Source: Kitasatospora sp. SUK 42 (lineage in GTDB: Bacteria; Actinomycetota; Actinomycetes; Streptomycetales; Streptomycetaceae). From it: a DNA stretch of 64,000 nt. The position numbers and the translations under genes are program-made. Of the stretch, positions 18,678-27,660 are shown piece after piece; position 1 is the first letter of the stretch, and the number at the start of each line of letters is the position of its first letter. The notes below the pieces were generated by a model. That model had not been told where the DNA came from. It saw nothing but the letters and a program-made list of their open reading frames with translations, and did no database searches. The DNA is taken from the NCBI RefSeq assembly GCF_015776785.2, contig NZ_LFMD02000002.1, forward strand, positions 1,226,854-1,290,853, read 5' to 3'.

Positions 18678-19535
18678 TCAGCCCACGGCCGAGCGGTACT
18701 TGCGCACCGACAGCCAGGAGAACACCACCGTGATCACCACCGACCACAGCACCGACACCAGCGCCGCGTGCTGCATCGGCCAGGCGCTGTCCACCGGCCC
18801 GATCTGGTTGCCGAAGAGGTCCCGGCAGGCCTGCACGGTGGCACTGAACGGGTTCCAGTACGCGACGCCCTCCAGCCAGCCCGGCATCGAGCTGACCGGC
18901 ACGAAGGCGTTGGACACGAAGGTCAGCGGGAACAGCCAGATCAGCCCGGCCGAGGTGGCCGCCTCGGGGCTGCGCACCGACAGCCCGATCAGCGCGCCGA
19001 TCCAGGAGAAGGCGTAGCCGAGCAGGAGCAGCAGGCCGAACGCTCCGAGCGCCTTGAGCGCCCCGTCGTGGATCCGCCAGCCGACCAGCAGCGCGACCAG
19101 CGCCAGCACGATCACGGTGAACGCGGTCTGGCACAGGTCCGCGAGGGTGCGGCCGACCAGCACCGCCGAGCGGGCCATCGGCAGCGAGCGGAAGCGGTCC
19201 ACCAGGCCCTTGGTCATGTCCTCCGCGATGCCGGCCGAGGCACCGGCGACGGCGAAGGTGACGGTCTGGGCGAAGATGCCGGCCATCAGGAACTGGATGT
19301 ACGTGTCGGAGCTGGAGTCCGCCCCGGGGATGTTGATCGCCCCGCCCATGACGTACGAGAACAGCAGCACGAACATGACCGGCTGCATCAGCCCGAAGAC
19401 CACGATCTCGGGTATCCGGGACATCCGGCGCAGATTGCGCTTCGCGACCACCCAGGAGTCGTGCAGGGTGGCGGACAGGCCCCGGCGGGGTGTCGGCGCC
19501 GCCGGGCCGATGGCGTGTTCGGTGACGGTGCTCAT
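18678..19535 (-). CDS. ABC-2 type exporter permease (DrrB-like)
   Basis: A 285-residue inner-membrane protein with about six hydrophobic segments and the ABC-2 layout, including the conserved region ITEDMTKGLVDRFRSLPMARS-like at residues ~105-125. It begins one base after the stop of the ATPase gene (19537), so the two form an exporter of the daunorubicin-resistance type. Substrate unknown. Confidence 0.88.
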   Translation of the reverse strand: MSTVTEHAIGPAAPTPRRGLSATLHDSWVVAKRNLRRMSRIPEIVVFGLMQPVMFVLLFSYVMGGAINIPGADSSSDTYIQFLMAGIFAQTVTFAVAGASAGIAEDMTKGLVDRFRSLPMARSAVLVGRTLADLCQTAFTVIVLALVALLVGWRIHDGALKALGAFGLLLLLGYAFSWIGALIGLSVRSPEAATSAGLIWLFPLTFVSNAFVPVSSMPGWLEGVAYWNPFSATVQACRDLFGNQIGPVDSAWPMQHAALVSVLWSVVITVVFSWLSVRKYRSAVG

Positions 19536-19536
19536 C

Positions 19537-20625
19537 TCAGCGGTCCCCTCCGGCCGCGACGGCCTGCTTGTCCGGTTCCGGGCCCTCGACGCCGTCCGCG
19601 CCGTCCGCTCCGTCGGTGCTCCTCCCGCGGCCCCGGCCGCTCCGGCCGCGTCCCTTGGGGTCGGCGCCCCTGTCCTCCTCGGCCGCCTCCGCGACGCGCC
19701 CGGTGAGGGTGAGGAAGACGTCGTCCAGGGTGGGGCGGCGCAGGCCGATGTCGTCGATCTCGATGCCGCGGCCGTCCAGTTCGCGGATGGCGTCGGCGAG
19801 CACCCGGGCGCCGCCGCTGACCGGCACGGTGATCTTCCGGGTGTTCCGCTCCACCGCGGGCTCGCCCAGCGCGTACCCGGACAGCGCCGCGACGGCGTCC
19901 GCGACCAGGCCCGGGTCGTGCACCACGACCTCGATCCGCTCGCCGCCGATCTGCGCCTTGAGCTGGTCGGCGGTGCCGCGGGCGATCACCCGGCCGTGGT
20001 CGACCACGGCGATGTCGTGGGCGAGCCGGTCGGCCTCCTCCAGGTACTGGGTGGTGAGCAGCAGCGTGGTGCCCTGCTCGACCAGGGTCTCGATGACCTC
20101 CCAGAGCGCGAGCCGGTTGCGAGGGTCGAGGCCGGTGGTCGGCTCGTCCAGGAACATCACCGGCGGCCGGACGACCAGCGCGGCGGCGAGGTCCAGGCGG
20201 CGGCGCATGCCGCCGGAGTAGGTCTTGGCGGTGCGGTCCTTGGCCTCGGTGAGGTTGAACCACTCCAGCAGCTCCAGCGCGCGGGCCTTCGCGTCGCGGG
20301 TGCGCATCTGGTACAGCTCGCCGACCATCGTGAGGTTCTCGAAGCCGGTCAGGTACTCGTCGACGGCCGCGTACTGGCCGGACAGGCCGATCAGGCTGCG
20401 CACCCGGTTCGGGTGCTTGAGCACGTCGACGCCGGCGACCACCGCGCGGCCGGAGTCGGGGCGCAGCAGTGTGGTGAGGACGCGCACGGTGGTGGTCTTG
20501 CCGGCACCGTTCGGGCCGAGCAGCCCGAGCACCGTGCCCTCGGGGACGTCGAGACTGACGCCGTCCAGGGCTCGCACGTCGCCGAAGGTCTTCACCAGGT
20601 TCTCGGCTTGGATGGCTGGCGCCAT
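19537..20625 (-). CDS. ABC exporter ATPase (DrrA-like)
   Basis: The ATPase has Walker A (GPNGAGKTT), signature (YSGGMRRRLDLAAAL) and Walker B (VMFLDEPTTGLD), and the DrrA-type C-terminal extension (~residues 225-310). The last ~45 residues are low-complexity, charged Arg/Gly/Asp-rich. I place the start at 20625 (MAPAIQAENLVKTFG); 20637 is an alternative, but its GAGGAG site directly abuts the ATG. It energises the permease at 18678-19535. A 17-bp inverted repeat ~95 bp upstream is a likely operator. Confidence 0.88.
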   Translation of the reverse strand: MAPAIQAENLVKTFGDVRALDGVSLDVPEGTVLGLLGPNGAGKTTTVRVLTTLLRPDSGRAVVAGVDVLKHPNRVRSLIGLSGQYAAVDEYLTGFENLTMVGELYQMRTRDAKARALELLEWFNLTEAKDRTAKTYSGGMRRRLDLAAALVVRPPVMFLDEPTTGLDPRNRLALWEVIETLVEQGTTLLLTTQYLEEADRLAHDIAVVDHGRVIARGTADQLKAQIGGERIEVVVHDPGLVADAVAALSGYALGEPAVERNTRKITVPVSGGARVLADAIRELDGRGIEIDDIGLRRPTLDDVFLTLTGRVAEAAEEDRGADPKGRGRSGRGRGRSTDGADGADGVEGPEPDKQAVAAGGDR

Positions 20626-20720
20626 GGCCTGCCTCATCTCCTCGGATGGTGGGCGATCTGTCCAGCTCCGGCCGGTTCTCGGACAGGTGGGCGGCTCGGT
20701 TCTCATCCGCGGAGAGAGAA

Positions 20721-20760
20721 CGCGATGTATCGCGAGTCTGGCAACTCGCGATACATCGCG
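20721..20760. promoter_or_regulatory. 17-bp inverted repeat, probable operator of the ABC exporter
   Basis: The arms 20721-20737 and 20744-20760 are perfect reverse complements with a 6-bp spacer; each arm contains CGATGTATCG or its complement. It lies between the ilvA stop and the exporter start, on the same strand. Half-sites of this type resemble TetR/PadR operators. No repressor gene is adjacent. A hairpin terminator for ilvA is the other reading, but there is no T-tract. Confidence 0.6.
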
Positions 20761-20789
20761 TCAAGGGGATTATGGGGAGGGCGCTGAAT

Positions 20790-22001
20790 TCAGCCGGAGA
20801 CCACGTACCCCGCGTCCCGCAGCTCGCCGACCACCAGCGCGCAGTGCTCCGGCCCCTTGGTCTCCAGGTGCAGGTCCACCTCGACCTCGGTCAGCCCCAG
20901 CCGCGGGTCGATCCGCACGTGCGCGACGTCCAGCACGTTGGCGTCCACCCTGGTCAGCACCGCCAGCAGGTCCGCCAGCGAGCCCGGCTTGTCCGCCAGC
21001 CGCACCCGCAGCGACAGGTAGCGCCCGGCCGCCGCGAGCCCGTGCCGCAGCACCCGCTGCATCAGCTGCGGGTCGATGTTGCCGCCGGACAGCACCGCCA
21101 CCACCGGCCCCTCGAACGAGTCCGGCTGCTCCAACAGCGCCGCGATCGGAGCCGCCCCGGCCGGCTCGACCACCAGCTTCAGCCGCTCCAGGCCGAGCAG
21201 CAGGGCCCGGGACAGCGCGTCCTCGGAGACCGTGCGGATGCCGTCCGCCAGCGTGTTGACCACCTCGAACGGGATGTCGCCGGGGCGCCCGACCATGATC
21301 CCGTCGGCCATCGTGGCGTAGTGCTCCAGCGAGACCGGCCGCCCCGCCGCCAGCGAGGGCGGGTACGCGGCCGCCCCGGCCGCCTGCACCCCGATCACCC
21401 GGACGTCCGGCCGCAGCGGCTTGACCGCCGCCGCGATCCCGGCCAGCAGCCCGCCGCCACCCACCCCGACCAGGATGGTGCGCACCTCCGGGCACTGCTC
21501 CAGGATCTCCAGACCCACCGTCGCCTGGCCGGTGACCACGTCCCAGTGGTCGAAGGGGTGGATGAACACCGCGCCGGTCGCCTCCGAGTACCGCTGCGCG
21601 GCCATCAGCGCCTCGTCCACGGTCGCGCCGTGCAGCCGCACCTCGGCGCCGTACTCGCGGGTGGCCGCGACCTTCGGCAGCGGCGCCGCGACCGGCATGA
21701 AGACGGTCGAGCGCACCCCCAGCAGCGAGGCCGCCAGCGCCACCCCCTGGGCGTGGTTCCCGGCGCTCGCCGCCACCACCCCGCCGGCCCGTTGCACCGG
21801 TGAGAGTCCCGCGATCCGCACGTACGCCCCGCGCAGCTTGAAGGACCCGGTGCGCTGGAGGTTCTCGCACTTCAGGTGGACCGGCGCGCCGATCAGTCCG
21901 GACAGGTGCCGGCTGCCCTCCATCGGGGTCACCCGGGCGACCCCGGCGAGCATCTTCTGGGCGCCGCGGACGTCGTCGAGGGTGATCGGCCAGTTGTGCA
22001 T
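20790..22001 (-). CDS. ilvA: threonine ammonia-lyase
   Basis: A 403-residue PLP enzyme that deaminates threonine to 2-oxobutyrate, the entry to isoleucine synthesis. GSFKLRGAY holds the PLP-binding Lys; the Gly-rich GVGGGGLLAGIA loop binds phosphate. A C-terminal ACT domain (residues ~325-400, YLSLRVRLADKPGSLADLL) indicates allosteric control by amino acids. Start at 22001 (MHNWPITLDDV) fits the family. Stand-alone gene. Confidence 0.92.
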   Translation of the reverse strand: MHNWPITLDDVRGAQKMLAGVARVTPMEGSRHLSGLIGAPVHLKCENLQRTGSFKLRGAYVRIAGLSPVQRAGGVVAASAGNHAQGVALAASLLGVRSTVFMPVAAPLPKVAATREYGAEVRLHGATVDEALMAAQRYSEATGAVFIHPFDHWDVVTGQATVGLEILEQCPEVRTILVGVGGGGLLAGIAAAVKPLRPDVRVIGVQAAGAAAYPPSLAAGRPVSLEHYATMADGIMVGRPGDIPFEVVNTLADGIRTVSEDALSRALLLGLERLKLVVEPAGAAPIAALLEQPDSFEGPVVAVLSGGNIDPQLMQRVLRHGLAAAGRYLSLRVRLADKPGSLADLLAVLTRVDANVLDVAHVRIDPRLGLTEVEVDLHLETKGPEHCALVVGELRDAGYVVSG

Positions 22002-22080
22002 GGGGCCAGCGTAGGGCGCTCCGTGTGGGCGGGCCGGATCAGCGCGCGGCGTTGGGGTGCGTGCATCGCAAGGCGGAGGA

Positions 22081-22153
22081 TGGGGGCACCTCCCGGCCGA
22101 AGGCTGGGGGAGAGTCCATGCGGTGGGGGCACCTCCCGGCCGAAGGCTGGGGG
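22081..22153. repeat. two direct copies of a 30-bp extragenic repeat
   Basis: Copies at 22081-22110 and 22124-22153 are identical over 30 bp and separated by 13 bp. The core GGGGGCACCTCCCGGCCGAAG is common between genes in streptomycetes. The rest of the 341-bp interval (22002-22342) between ilvA and the marR gene shows no gene and no confident promoter. Confidence 0.8.
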
Positions 22154-22342
22154 CCATCGGCGACCGACGACAACGCGGCGAGGTGCGCGCCCCGGCGTCG
22201 CGCGCCCGGCCTGCCCACACGGAGCGCCCCCCCGGGTGCCCGCACCGGCAACCGGGGACGTCGGTCCTGTTCCCGGGCCCGCTCCGCCCGCGTACGCTGC
22301 TGCTTCTGAGCCTCCCTCACCGCATGACGATCGTGAGCCGCG

Positions 22343-22825
22343 ATGACGACGCCCTCGCCCCAGGCCACCGACCGAACCGAACCCGTGCACACCCAACTCC
22401 AGTACCAACTGGCGCTGTTCGCCCGCCGGATGGAACAGGTCCGGACCTCCGGCGGCGGCCTCGGCGCACTGGACCGGGCCGCCTACCTCCTGCTCGACCG
22501 CCTGGAGCGGCACGGGCCGGCGAACGTCAAGGCGCTCGCCGAGGCCCTCGGCGTGGACTCCTCCACGGTGACCCGGCAGGTCGCCCCCCTGGTCGCGGCC
22601 GGGCTGGTCGGCCGGGTGCAGGACCCGGCCGACCGCCGTGCGGTACGGCTCGCGCTGACCCCGGGCGGCTGCGGCAGGCTCGCCGAAGTCCGGGACTGCC
22701 GGGCCGAGTTGGCCCGGCACCTGGTGGCCGACTGGCCGCCCGAGGAACAGCACGCGTTCTGCGCCCTGCTGGCCCGCTTCAACCACGCGATGGAGTCGTA
22801 CTCCGCGGACCGGCAGGGGCAGTAA
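22343..22825 (+). CDS. MarR-family transcriptional regulator
   Basis: A 160-residue winged-helix protein. The HTH and wing are at residues ~55-110 (ALAEALGVDSSTVTRQVAPL, then DPADRRAVRLALT, the conserved MarR wing signature). It binds DNA as a dimer; effector and targets are unknown. Divergent from ilvA and convergent with metB, so it could control either its own promoter or ilvA. Confidence 0.88.
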   Translation: MTTPSPQATDRTEPVHTQLQYQLALFARRMEQVRTSGGGLGALDRAAYLLLDRLERHGPANVKALAEALGVDSSTVTRQVAPLVAAGLVGRVQDPADRRAVRLALTPGGCGRLAEVRDCRAELARHLVADWPPEEQHAFCALLARFNHAMESYSADRQGQ

Positions 22826-22850
22826 CCCCGGGACAGGCCTCAGACAGGCC

Positions 22851-24005
22851 TCAGCCCAGCGCCTGCTTGAGGTCGGCCAGCAGGTCGTCGATCGACTCGA
22901 TGCCGACCGAGACGCGCACCAGGTCGGCCGGCACCTCCAGCGGCGAACCGGCCGCCGAGGCGTGGGTCATCCGGCCCGGGTGCTCGATCAGCGACTCCAC
23001 GCCGCCCAGCGACTCGCCCAGGGTGAACAGCTGCGCCCGGTTGCAGACCTCGACGGCCGCCTCCTCGCCGCCGACGACCCGGAACGAGACCATGCCGCCG
23101 AAGGCCTTCATCTGCTTGGCGGCGATGTCGTGGCCGGGGTGCTCGGGCAGGCCCGGGTAGAGCACCTGGCTGACCTTGGGGTGGCTCGCCAACAGCTCGG
23201 CGACCTTCTCCGCGTTGGCGCTGTGGCGGTCCATCCGGACGCCCAGCGTCTTGATGCCGCGCAGCACCAGCCAGGCGTCGAACGGCCCGGAGACGGCGCC
23301 CATCGCGTTCTGGTGGTAGGCGACCTCCTCGCCCAGGGCCGCGTCGGCCAGCACCAGCGCACCGCCGACCACGTCCGAGTGGCCGCCCATGTACTTGGTG
23401 GTGGAGTGGACGACCGCGTCCGCACCGAGCGAGATCGGCTGCTGGAGGTACGGGCTGGCGAAGGTGTTGTCGACCACCAGCAGCGCCCCGGCGCCGTGCG
23501 CGACCTCGGCGAGCGCGGCCAGGTCGGTGATGCCCAGCAGCGGGTTGGACGGGGTCTCCACCCACACCGCGCGGGTGCCGGGGCGCAGCGCGGCCCGGAC
23601 CTCGTCCAGGTTCTGGGTGTTGGCGACGGAGAACTCGACGCCCCAGCGGGTCAGCACCTTGGCGAACAGCCGGAAGGTGCCGCCGTAGGCGTCGTTGGGG
23701 ATCACGATGTGGTCGCCCGGCTTGAGGATGGTGCGCAGCAGGGTGTCCTCGGCGGCCAGGCCGGAGGCGAAGGCGAGGCCGCGGGCGCCGCCCTCCAGTG
23801 CCGCGAGGCACTCCTCCAGCGCGGTGCGGGTCGGGTTGGCGCTGCGGCTGTACTCGTAACCGCCCCGCAGGCCGCCCACCCCGTCCTGCTTGTAGGTGGA
23901 CACCTGGTAGATCGGCGTGACGACGGCCCCGGTCTGGGGGTCTGCTTCCTGACCCGCGTGGATGGCGAGGGTCTCGAAGCCCTGGGGAAGCTGGTGCTCG
24001 GTCAT
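22851..24005 (-). CDS. metB: cystathionine gamma-synthase/lyase family enzyme
   Basis: A 384-residue Cys/Met-metabolism PLP enzyme. Motifs include [38 protein letters not shown] and [11 protein letters not shown] with the PLP Lys. It joins an acylated homoserine to cysteine or cleaves cystathionine; the family does not separate synthase and lyase by sequence alone. With the CBS gene at 27661-29061, a transsulfuration route in the reverse direction is also possible. Convergent with the marR gene (26-bp gap) and divergent from msrA. Confidence 0.88.
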   Translation of the reverse strand: MTEHQLPQGFETLAIHAGQEADPQTGAVVTPIYQVSTYKQDGVGGLRGGYEYSRSANPTRTALEECLAALEGGARGLAFASGLAAEDTLLRTILKPGDHIVIPNDAYGGTFRLFAKVLTRWGVEFSVANTQNLDEVRAALRPGTRAVWVETPSNPLLGITDLAALAEVAHGAGALLVVDNTFASPYLQQPISLGADAVVHSTTKYMGGHSDVVGGALVLADAALGEEVAYHQNAMGAVSGPFDAWLVLRGIKTLGVRMDRHSANAEKVAELLASHPKVSQVLYPGLPEHPGHDIAAKQMKAFGGMVSFRVVGGEEAAVEVCNRAQLFTLGESLGGVESLIEHPGRMTHASAAGSPLEVPADLVRVSVGIESIDDLLADLKQALG

Positions 24006-24114
24006 GGCTCCGAGCCTAGTGGCCGTAAGCGCACGCGCCCGCCGGAACCGGAATCCCCGGCCGCCCCGGCGCGTTGGAAACGGGGCAACCCTCCCTACCC
24101 CGCTGGAGCAGGCC

Positions 24115-24780
24115 GTGCTGTTCAACCGCCACAAGACCTCGCTCGTTCCCGCCGACCAGGCGCTGCCCGGCCGGGCCGCCCCGGCCTTCACCCTGACCGA
24201 GCCGCACACCGTGCTCGGCCACCCGCTCACCGGGCCGTACCCGGAGGGCCTGGAGGTGGCCGACTTCGGACTCGGCTGCTTCTGGGGCGCCGAGCGCACG
24301 TTCTGGCGGCTGCCCGGCGTCTGGACGACGCTGGTCGGCTACCAGGGCGGCCACACGCCCAACCCGACGTACGAGGAGGTGTGCAGCGGGCTGACCGGGC
24401 ACACCGAGGCGGTCCGGGTGGTGTTCGACCCGTCGGTGATCTCGTACGAGCGCCTGCTGAAGGCCTTCTGGGAGGCGCACGACCCGACGCAGGGCAACCG
24501 CCAGGGCAACGACGTGGGCACCCAGTACCGCTCCGCGCTCTACACCCACTCCCCCGCCCAGGCCGCCGCGGCGACCGCCACCCGGGACGCCTTCCAGCCC
24601 GCCCTGACCGCGCTCGGCCACGGCGGGATCACCACCGAGATCGCCCCGGCCGGCCCGTTCTACCCGGCCGAGCCGTACCACCAGCAGTACCTGTCGGACG
24701 CCAAGAACCCCAACGGCTACTGCGGTCTCGGCGGCACCGGCGCCTCCTGCCCGATCGGTGTGGCCCGCACCCAGGACTGA
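24115..24780 (+). CDS. msrA: peptide methionine (S)-S-oxide reductase
   Basis: A 221-residue MsrA. The catalytic [11 protein letters not shown] motif, [21 protein letters not shown] and EPYHQQYL are all present. It reduces methionine-S-sulfoxide in proteins using thioredoxin. The start is GTG at 24115 ([12 protein letters not shown]), supported by a GGAG site; upstream ATG frames overlap the metB promoter. Divergent from metB. Confidence 0.93.
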   Translation: MLFNRHKTSLVPADQALPGRAAPAFTLTEPHTVLGHPLTGPYPEGLEVADFGLGCFWGAERTFWRLPGVWTTLVGYQGGHTPNPTYEEVCSGLTGHTEAVRVVFDPSVISYERLLKAFWEAHDPTQGNRQGNDVGTQYRSALYTHSPAQAAAATATRDAFQPALTALGHGGITTEIAPAGPFYPAEPYHQQYLSDAKNPNGYCGLGGTGASCPIGVARTQD

Positions 24781-24837
24781 CCGGCGCGACTCGACGTGAC
24801 CGGCCCCCGGGCCGGGCGCAGACTGGAAGGGCCGGAG

Positions 24838-24872
24838 GGCGGCCCGGCCACCCGTCCGGTGGCCGGGCCGCC
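24838..24872 (+). terminator. hairpin between msrA and cupin gene
   Basis: A 15-bp perfect inverted repeat (24838-24852 / 24858-24872), 58 bp after the msrA stop and just before the cupin ribosome site. Terminator or attenuator-like leader hairpin. Confidence 0.6.
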
Positions 24873-24892
24873 GCCGTGGAGAGGAGCGTGCC

Positions 24893-25255
24893 ATGTCCGG
24901 TCCCTACCGGCGGAACTTCGACGACCCCGAGGAGGTCCGCCCCTTCGAGGAGGGCAAGGGGGAGCTGCGTCTGGTCAACCTGGACGGCGGGGCGGTGGGC
25001 CGGGCCGTGTTCGAGCCGGGCTGGCAGTGGTCCCGGCACGTGAAGCCGATCGCCGGGACGGACAGCTGCCAGGCCGCCCACGCCGGGTACGTGGTCTCCG
25101 GCCGGATGAAGCTGGTCATGGACGACGGCCGGGAGTTCGAGGTCGGCCCGGGCGACTTCATGCTCTGCCCGCCCGGGCACGACGCCTGGACGGTCGGCGA
25201 GGAGCCGTGCGTGATCGTCGACTGGCAGGGCTACGCGGACTACGCCAAGCGCTGA
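24893..25255 (+). CDS. cupin-domain protein
   Basis: A 120-residue single-domain cupin. The conserved region HVKPIAGTDSCQAAHAGYVVSG, then DDGREFEVGPGDFMLCPPGHDAW, forms the beta-barrel with a potential metal site (His residues). Many such proteins bind small molecules or metals. A GGAGAGGAG site precedes the ATG. No operon partner gives a function. Confidence 0.8.
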   Translation: MSGPYRRNFDDPEEVRPFEEGKGELRLVNLDGGAVGRAVFEPGWQWSRHVKPIAGTDSCQAAHAGYVVSGRMKLVMDDGREFEVGPGDFMLCPPGHDAWTVGEEPCVIVDWQGYADYAKR

Positions 25256-25328
25256 CCGCCGGACGGGCCGCCGGCCGGGCGGCCCGCTCGCCGCCCGGCG
25301 CACGCGAGCGCGACGCCCGGGACGGCCC

Positions 25329-26615
25329 CTAGACGGCGCTGCCGGCCTTCCAGGCGGTCCAGGTCATGTTCCAGCCGTTCAGCCCGTTGTCCGGGGCGAC
25401 GGTCTTGTCCCCGGAGTTCAGGACCTCGACCACGTCGCCGACCATCGAGGACTTGTAGAACTTGTAGCCGTCCGTGCTGCTGTCCTGCGCACCCTTGGCG
25501 TCGATCAGGCCGACGCAGCCGTGGCTGGTGTTCTGGCCGCCGAAGATCGACGTCGAGGACCAGTAGTTGCCGTGGATGAAGGTGCCCGAGGTGGTGAGGC
25601 GCTGGGCGTGCGGCACGTCGGCGATGTCGTACTCGCTGCCGAGGTTGACGGTCTGCGAGTTCATCCGGGTCTGGGTGAACTGCTCGGAGATGACCATCTT
25701 GCCGCCCCAGGTGGTGTGCTCGGGCGAGCCGCCGGAGATCTTGTAGACCGCGCTGACCTGGCCGTCCGTGGTGACGGTGAGCTTCTTGGTGGCGAGGTCG
25801 GCGACGCTGGTCTGGGCGCGGCCGATGGTGAAGCGGACGTCCTTGGACTGGGTGCCGAACACGCCCTTGGCGCCCTCGACGTCCTTGAGCCGGAGCTTCA
25901 GGGTGACCTTGGTGCCCTTGGCCCAGTACTCCTGCGGCCGGAAGTCGAGGCGGGTGCTGGAGAACCAGTGGCCGACGATCTCGACGCCCGGCTCGGCTAT
26001 CACCGTGATCGCCTGCTGGACGGCCTTGCGGTCGGTGATCGGCTTGCTGAAGTTGATCGAGACGGGCATGCCGACGCCGACCGTCGAGCCGTCCTCGGGG
26101 GTGAAGTAGCCGACGAAGGTGTTGGCCGGGGTCGCCGTGGTGAAGGAGGCGTTGGAGTCCGCCTCCAGCTTGTCCTTGTCGAGGGCCTGGGCGACGACGG
26201 CGTACTTGGTACCGCTGGCCGGGGCGGCGGCCGAGGTCCAGCTGGTGCCGTCGGTGGAGAGCTGGCCGGCCAGCTCCTTGCCGGTGGAGTCGGTGACCTT
26301 GACGGCGGTCAGGGTGCCGTTGGCGACGGCGACCTTGACCGGGTCGCTGAAGCTGGCACCGGTGGCGCCGTCGGCCGGGGTGACGGTGATGACGGCGGCC
26401 GAGGTCTTCGGGGCGCTGCTGCTGCCGCCGCCCGGGGCCGGGGTGCCGCTGGAACCGCCGGAGCCGTTGCCGCCGTTCCCGTTCGCGCTCCCGCTGGCGC
26501 TGTTGTCGTTGCAGGCCGCGAGCAGCAGGACCGGCGCACCGATCAGGCCCGCGAGCACTCCGCGCCGACTCCAGCTGCCGCCGGCCACCCGCCCTTGACC
26601 GTCCCGTGCCGTCAC
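25329..26615 (-). CDS. ldt: L,D-transpeptidase lipoprotein with Ig-like domains
   Basis: A 428-residue exported enzyme. LLLAAC is a lipobox (lipoprotein signal), followed by a Gly/Ser linker, two Ig-like bacterial domains (~residues 70-270) and a YkuD domain with the catalytic SHGCVGL and upstream HGNYW. It forms 3-3 crosslinks in peptidoglycan, like mycobacterial LdtMt2. Start: GTG at 26615 with a GGGAGA site. It stands alone. Confidence 0.9.
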   Translation of the reverse strand: MTARDGQGRVAGGSWSRRGVLAGLIGAPVLLLAACNDNSASGSANGNGGNGSGGSSGTPAPGGGSSSAPKTSAAVITVTPADGATGASFSDPVKVAVANGTLTAVKVTDSTGKELAGQLSTDGTSWTSAAAPASGTKYAVVAQALDKDKLEADSNASFTTATPANTFVGYFTPEDGSTVGVGMPVSINFSKPITDRKAVQQAITVIAEPGVEIVGHWFSSTRLDFRPQEYWAKGTKVTLKLRLKDVEGAKGVFGTQSKDVRFTIGRAQTSVADLATKKLTVTTDGQVSAVYKISGGSPEHTTWGGKMVISEQFTQTRMNSQTVNLGSEYDIADVPHAQRLTTSGTFIHGNYWSSTSIFGGQNTSHGCVGLIDAKGAQDSSTDGYKFYKSSMVGDVVEVLNSGDKTVAPDNGLNGWNMTWTAWKAGSAV

Positions 26616-26743
26616 GTCACGTCTCCCTGCTGATCTTCCCGGGCATATACGGATACAGAAACGCAATCCGCCTGCTCCCGGTTCCACCACCGAAGGGTAA
26701 GCGATCGTATGAGATGACCCAACTTGCCCCCGAACATGGACAA

Positions 26744-26775
26744 AACGCCCGACCCGCCGAAGCGGACCGGGCGTT
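26744..26775 (-). terminator. rho-independent terminator of the 112-codon gene
   Basis: Arms AACGCCCG / CGGGCGTT (26744-26751, 26768-26775), followed on the minus strand by TTTT-type sequence. It lies 29 bp past the stop at 26804. Confidence 0.75.
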
Positions 26776-26803
26776 CACCCGCCGTCGCGGGACGAGCGGA
26801 CCG

Positions 26804-27142
26804 CTACTGCGCGGACTCGTCCACGGTGTACTCGTCCCACTCCTCGCTCTCGGGGTCGAACTCGGTCTGCGCCGACTCCCAGGTCGCCGAGGCGAGCTCG
26901 ACACCCGGGACGTCGCCGAGCAGCGCGACCGGGTCGATGAAGTGGGCGAGCGAGCCCGACGGGTCCACCTCGATGGCCTCGACGGACTGGGCCCGCTCCT
27001 CGTCGTCGAGGTACTCGTCCTCGGCGACCTGCTGCAGGGCCGCGGCCTTGAGCGCGCCCTCGTCGGTGATCTCCGCGATGAGCTCGATCTTGAGCCGGAC
27101 GTAGCGCGGGGCGTCCTGCTCGGTCGTTTCAGTGCTGGTCAT
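26804..27142 (-). CDS. acidic hypothetical protein
   Basis: A 112-residue protein with a very acidic C-terminus (TEFDPESEEWDEYTVDES). The N-terminus reads MTSTETTEQDAPRYVRLKIE. I recognise no family or catalytic motif; it is soluble and lacks a signal peptide. The ATG at 27142 is the only good start. Followed by its own terminator. Confidence 0.7.
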   Translation of the reverse strand: MTSTETTEQDAPRYVRLKIELIAEITDEGALKAAALQQVAEDEYLDDEERAQSVEAIEVDPSGSLAHFIDPVALLGDVPGVELASATWESAQTEFDPESEEWDEYTVDESAQ

Positions 27143-27660
27143 GCGAGCGAGCGTACGGGACGGCGGGCCCCCCGCACGCACGGGAAGCACACGGAGAGGG
27201 CCGGCCCCTCGGGATCGGGACCGGCCCCACCGCGCTCCGCCTGGGCTCCCCCACCCGGGAGCCGCGGAGCCGCGCCGTACGGCGCGGTGATCGTCCGCGG
27301 GAACCGCCGCACCCTGTCGACCGGCCGGAGCCGGACAGGGGCGGGACGACGGCGCCTCCCGCGGAGGGCCCCTCCCTCCGTCTCCGGTCGGGGAGGGCGG
27401 GCACGCCGGTCCGGGTCAGGACCGTCCGACGTGTCCGGAGCCGACCGCGGTCGCCGGGGAGCCGCTCCCGGTGGACCGCCGCCGTCTCGCTCGGCGTCTT
27501 GCCGTGGACACCACCATGCCGGAGCGTTGTTAACCACGTGCTGCGGACAGGTGACGCCGGTGTACCACTTCGCCCGTGGACGAATCCTCCGCATCCGGCG
27601 GCTCCCGGTCCGCCCCGGGCGGGGCGGCGTGAACGCGCGTCAGTGCGCGCCCCCGGCGCG
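27143..27660. other. intergenic region with duplicated CBS stop region
   Basis: 518 bp without a convincing gene, between the acidic protein gene start and the CBS gene stop. It contains a 15-bp direct repeat (27635-27649 and 27656-27670); the second copy spans the CBS stop codon. GC-rich hairpins occur around 27250-27400. The promoter of the acidic gene must lie near 27150-27250 but I cannot identify it. Confidence 0.5.

Noticed and set aside
20721..20760. ilvA rho-independent terminator
   Set aside because: Possible, but the nested half-sites and position at the exporter promoter fit an operator better; no T-tract.
22081..22153. attachment site or CRISPR fragment
   Set aside because: Only two copies with 13-bp spacing; the core is a widespread streptomycete extragenic repeat.
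27139..27594. 151-codon minus-strand frame upstream of the acidic protein
   Set aside because: Pro/Arg/Gly-rich with no ribosome site; typical high-GC shadow.
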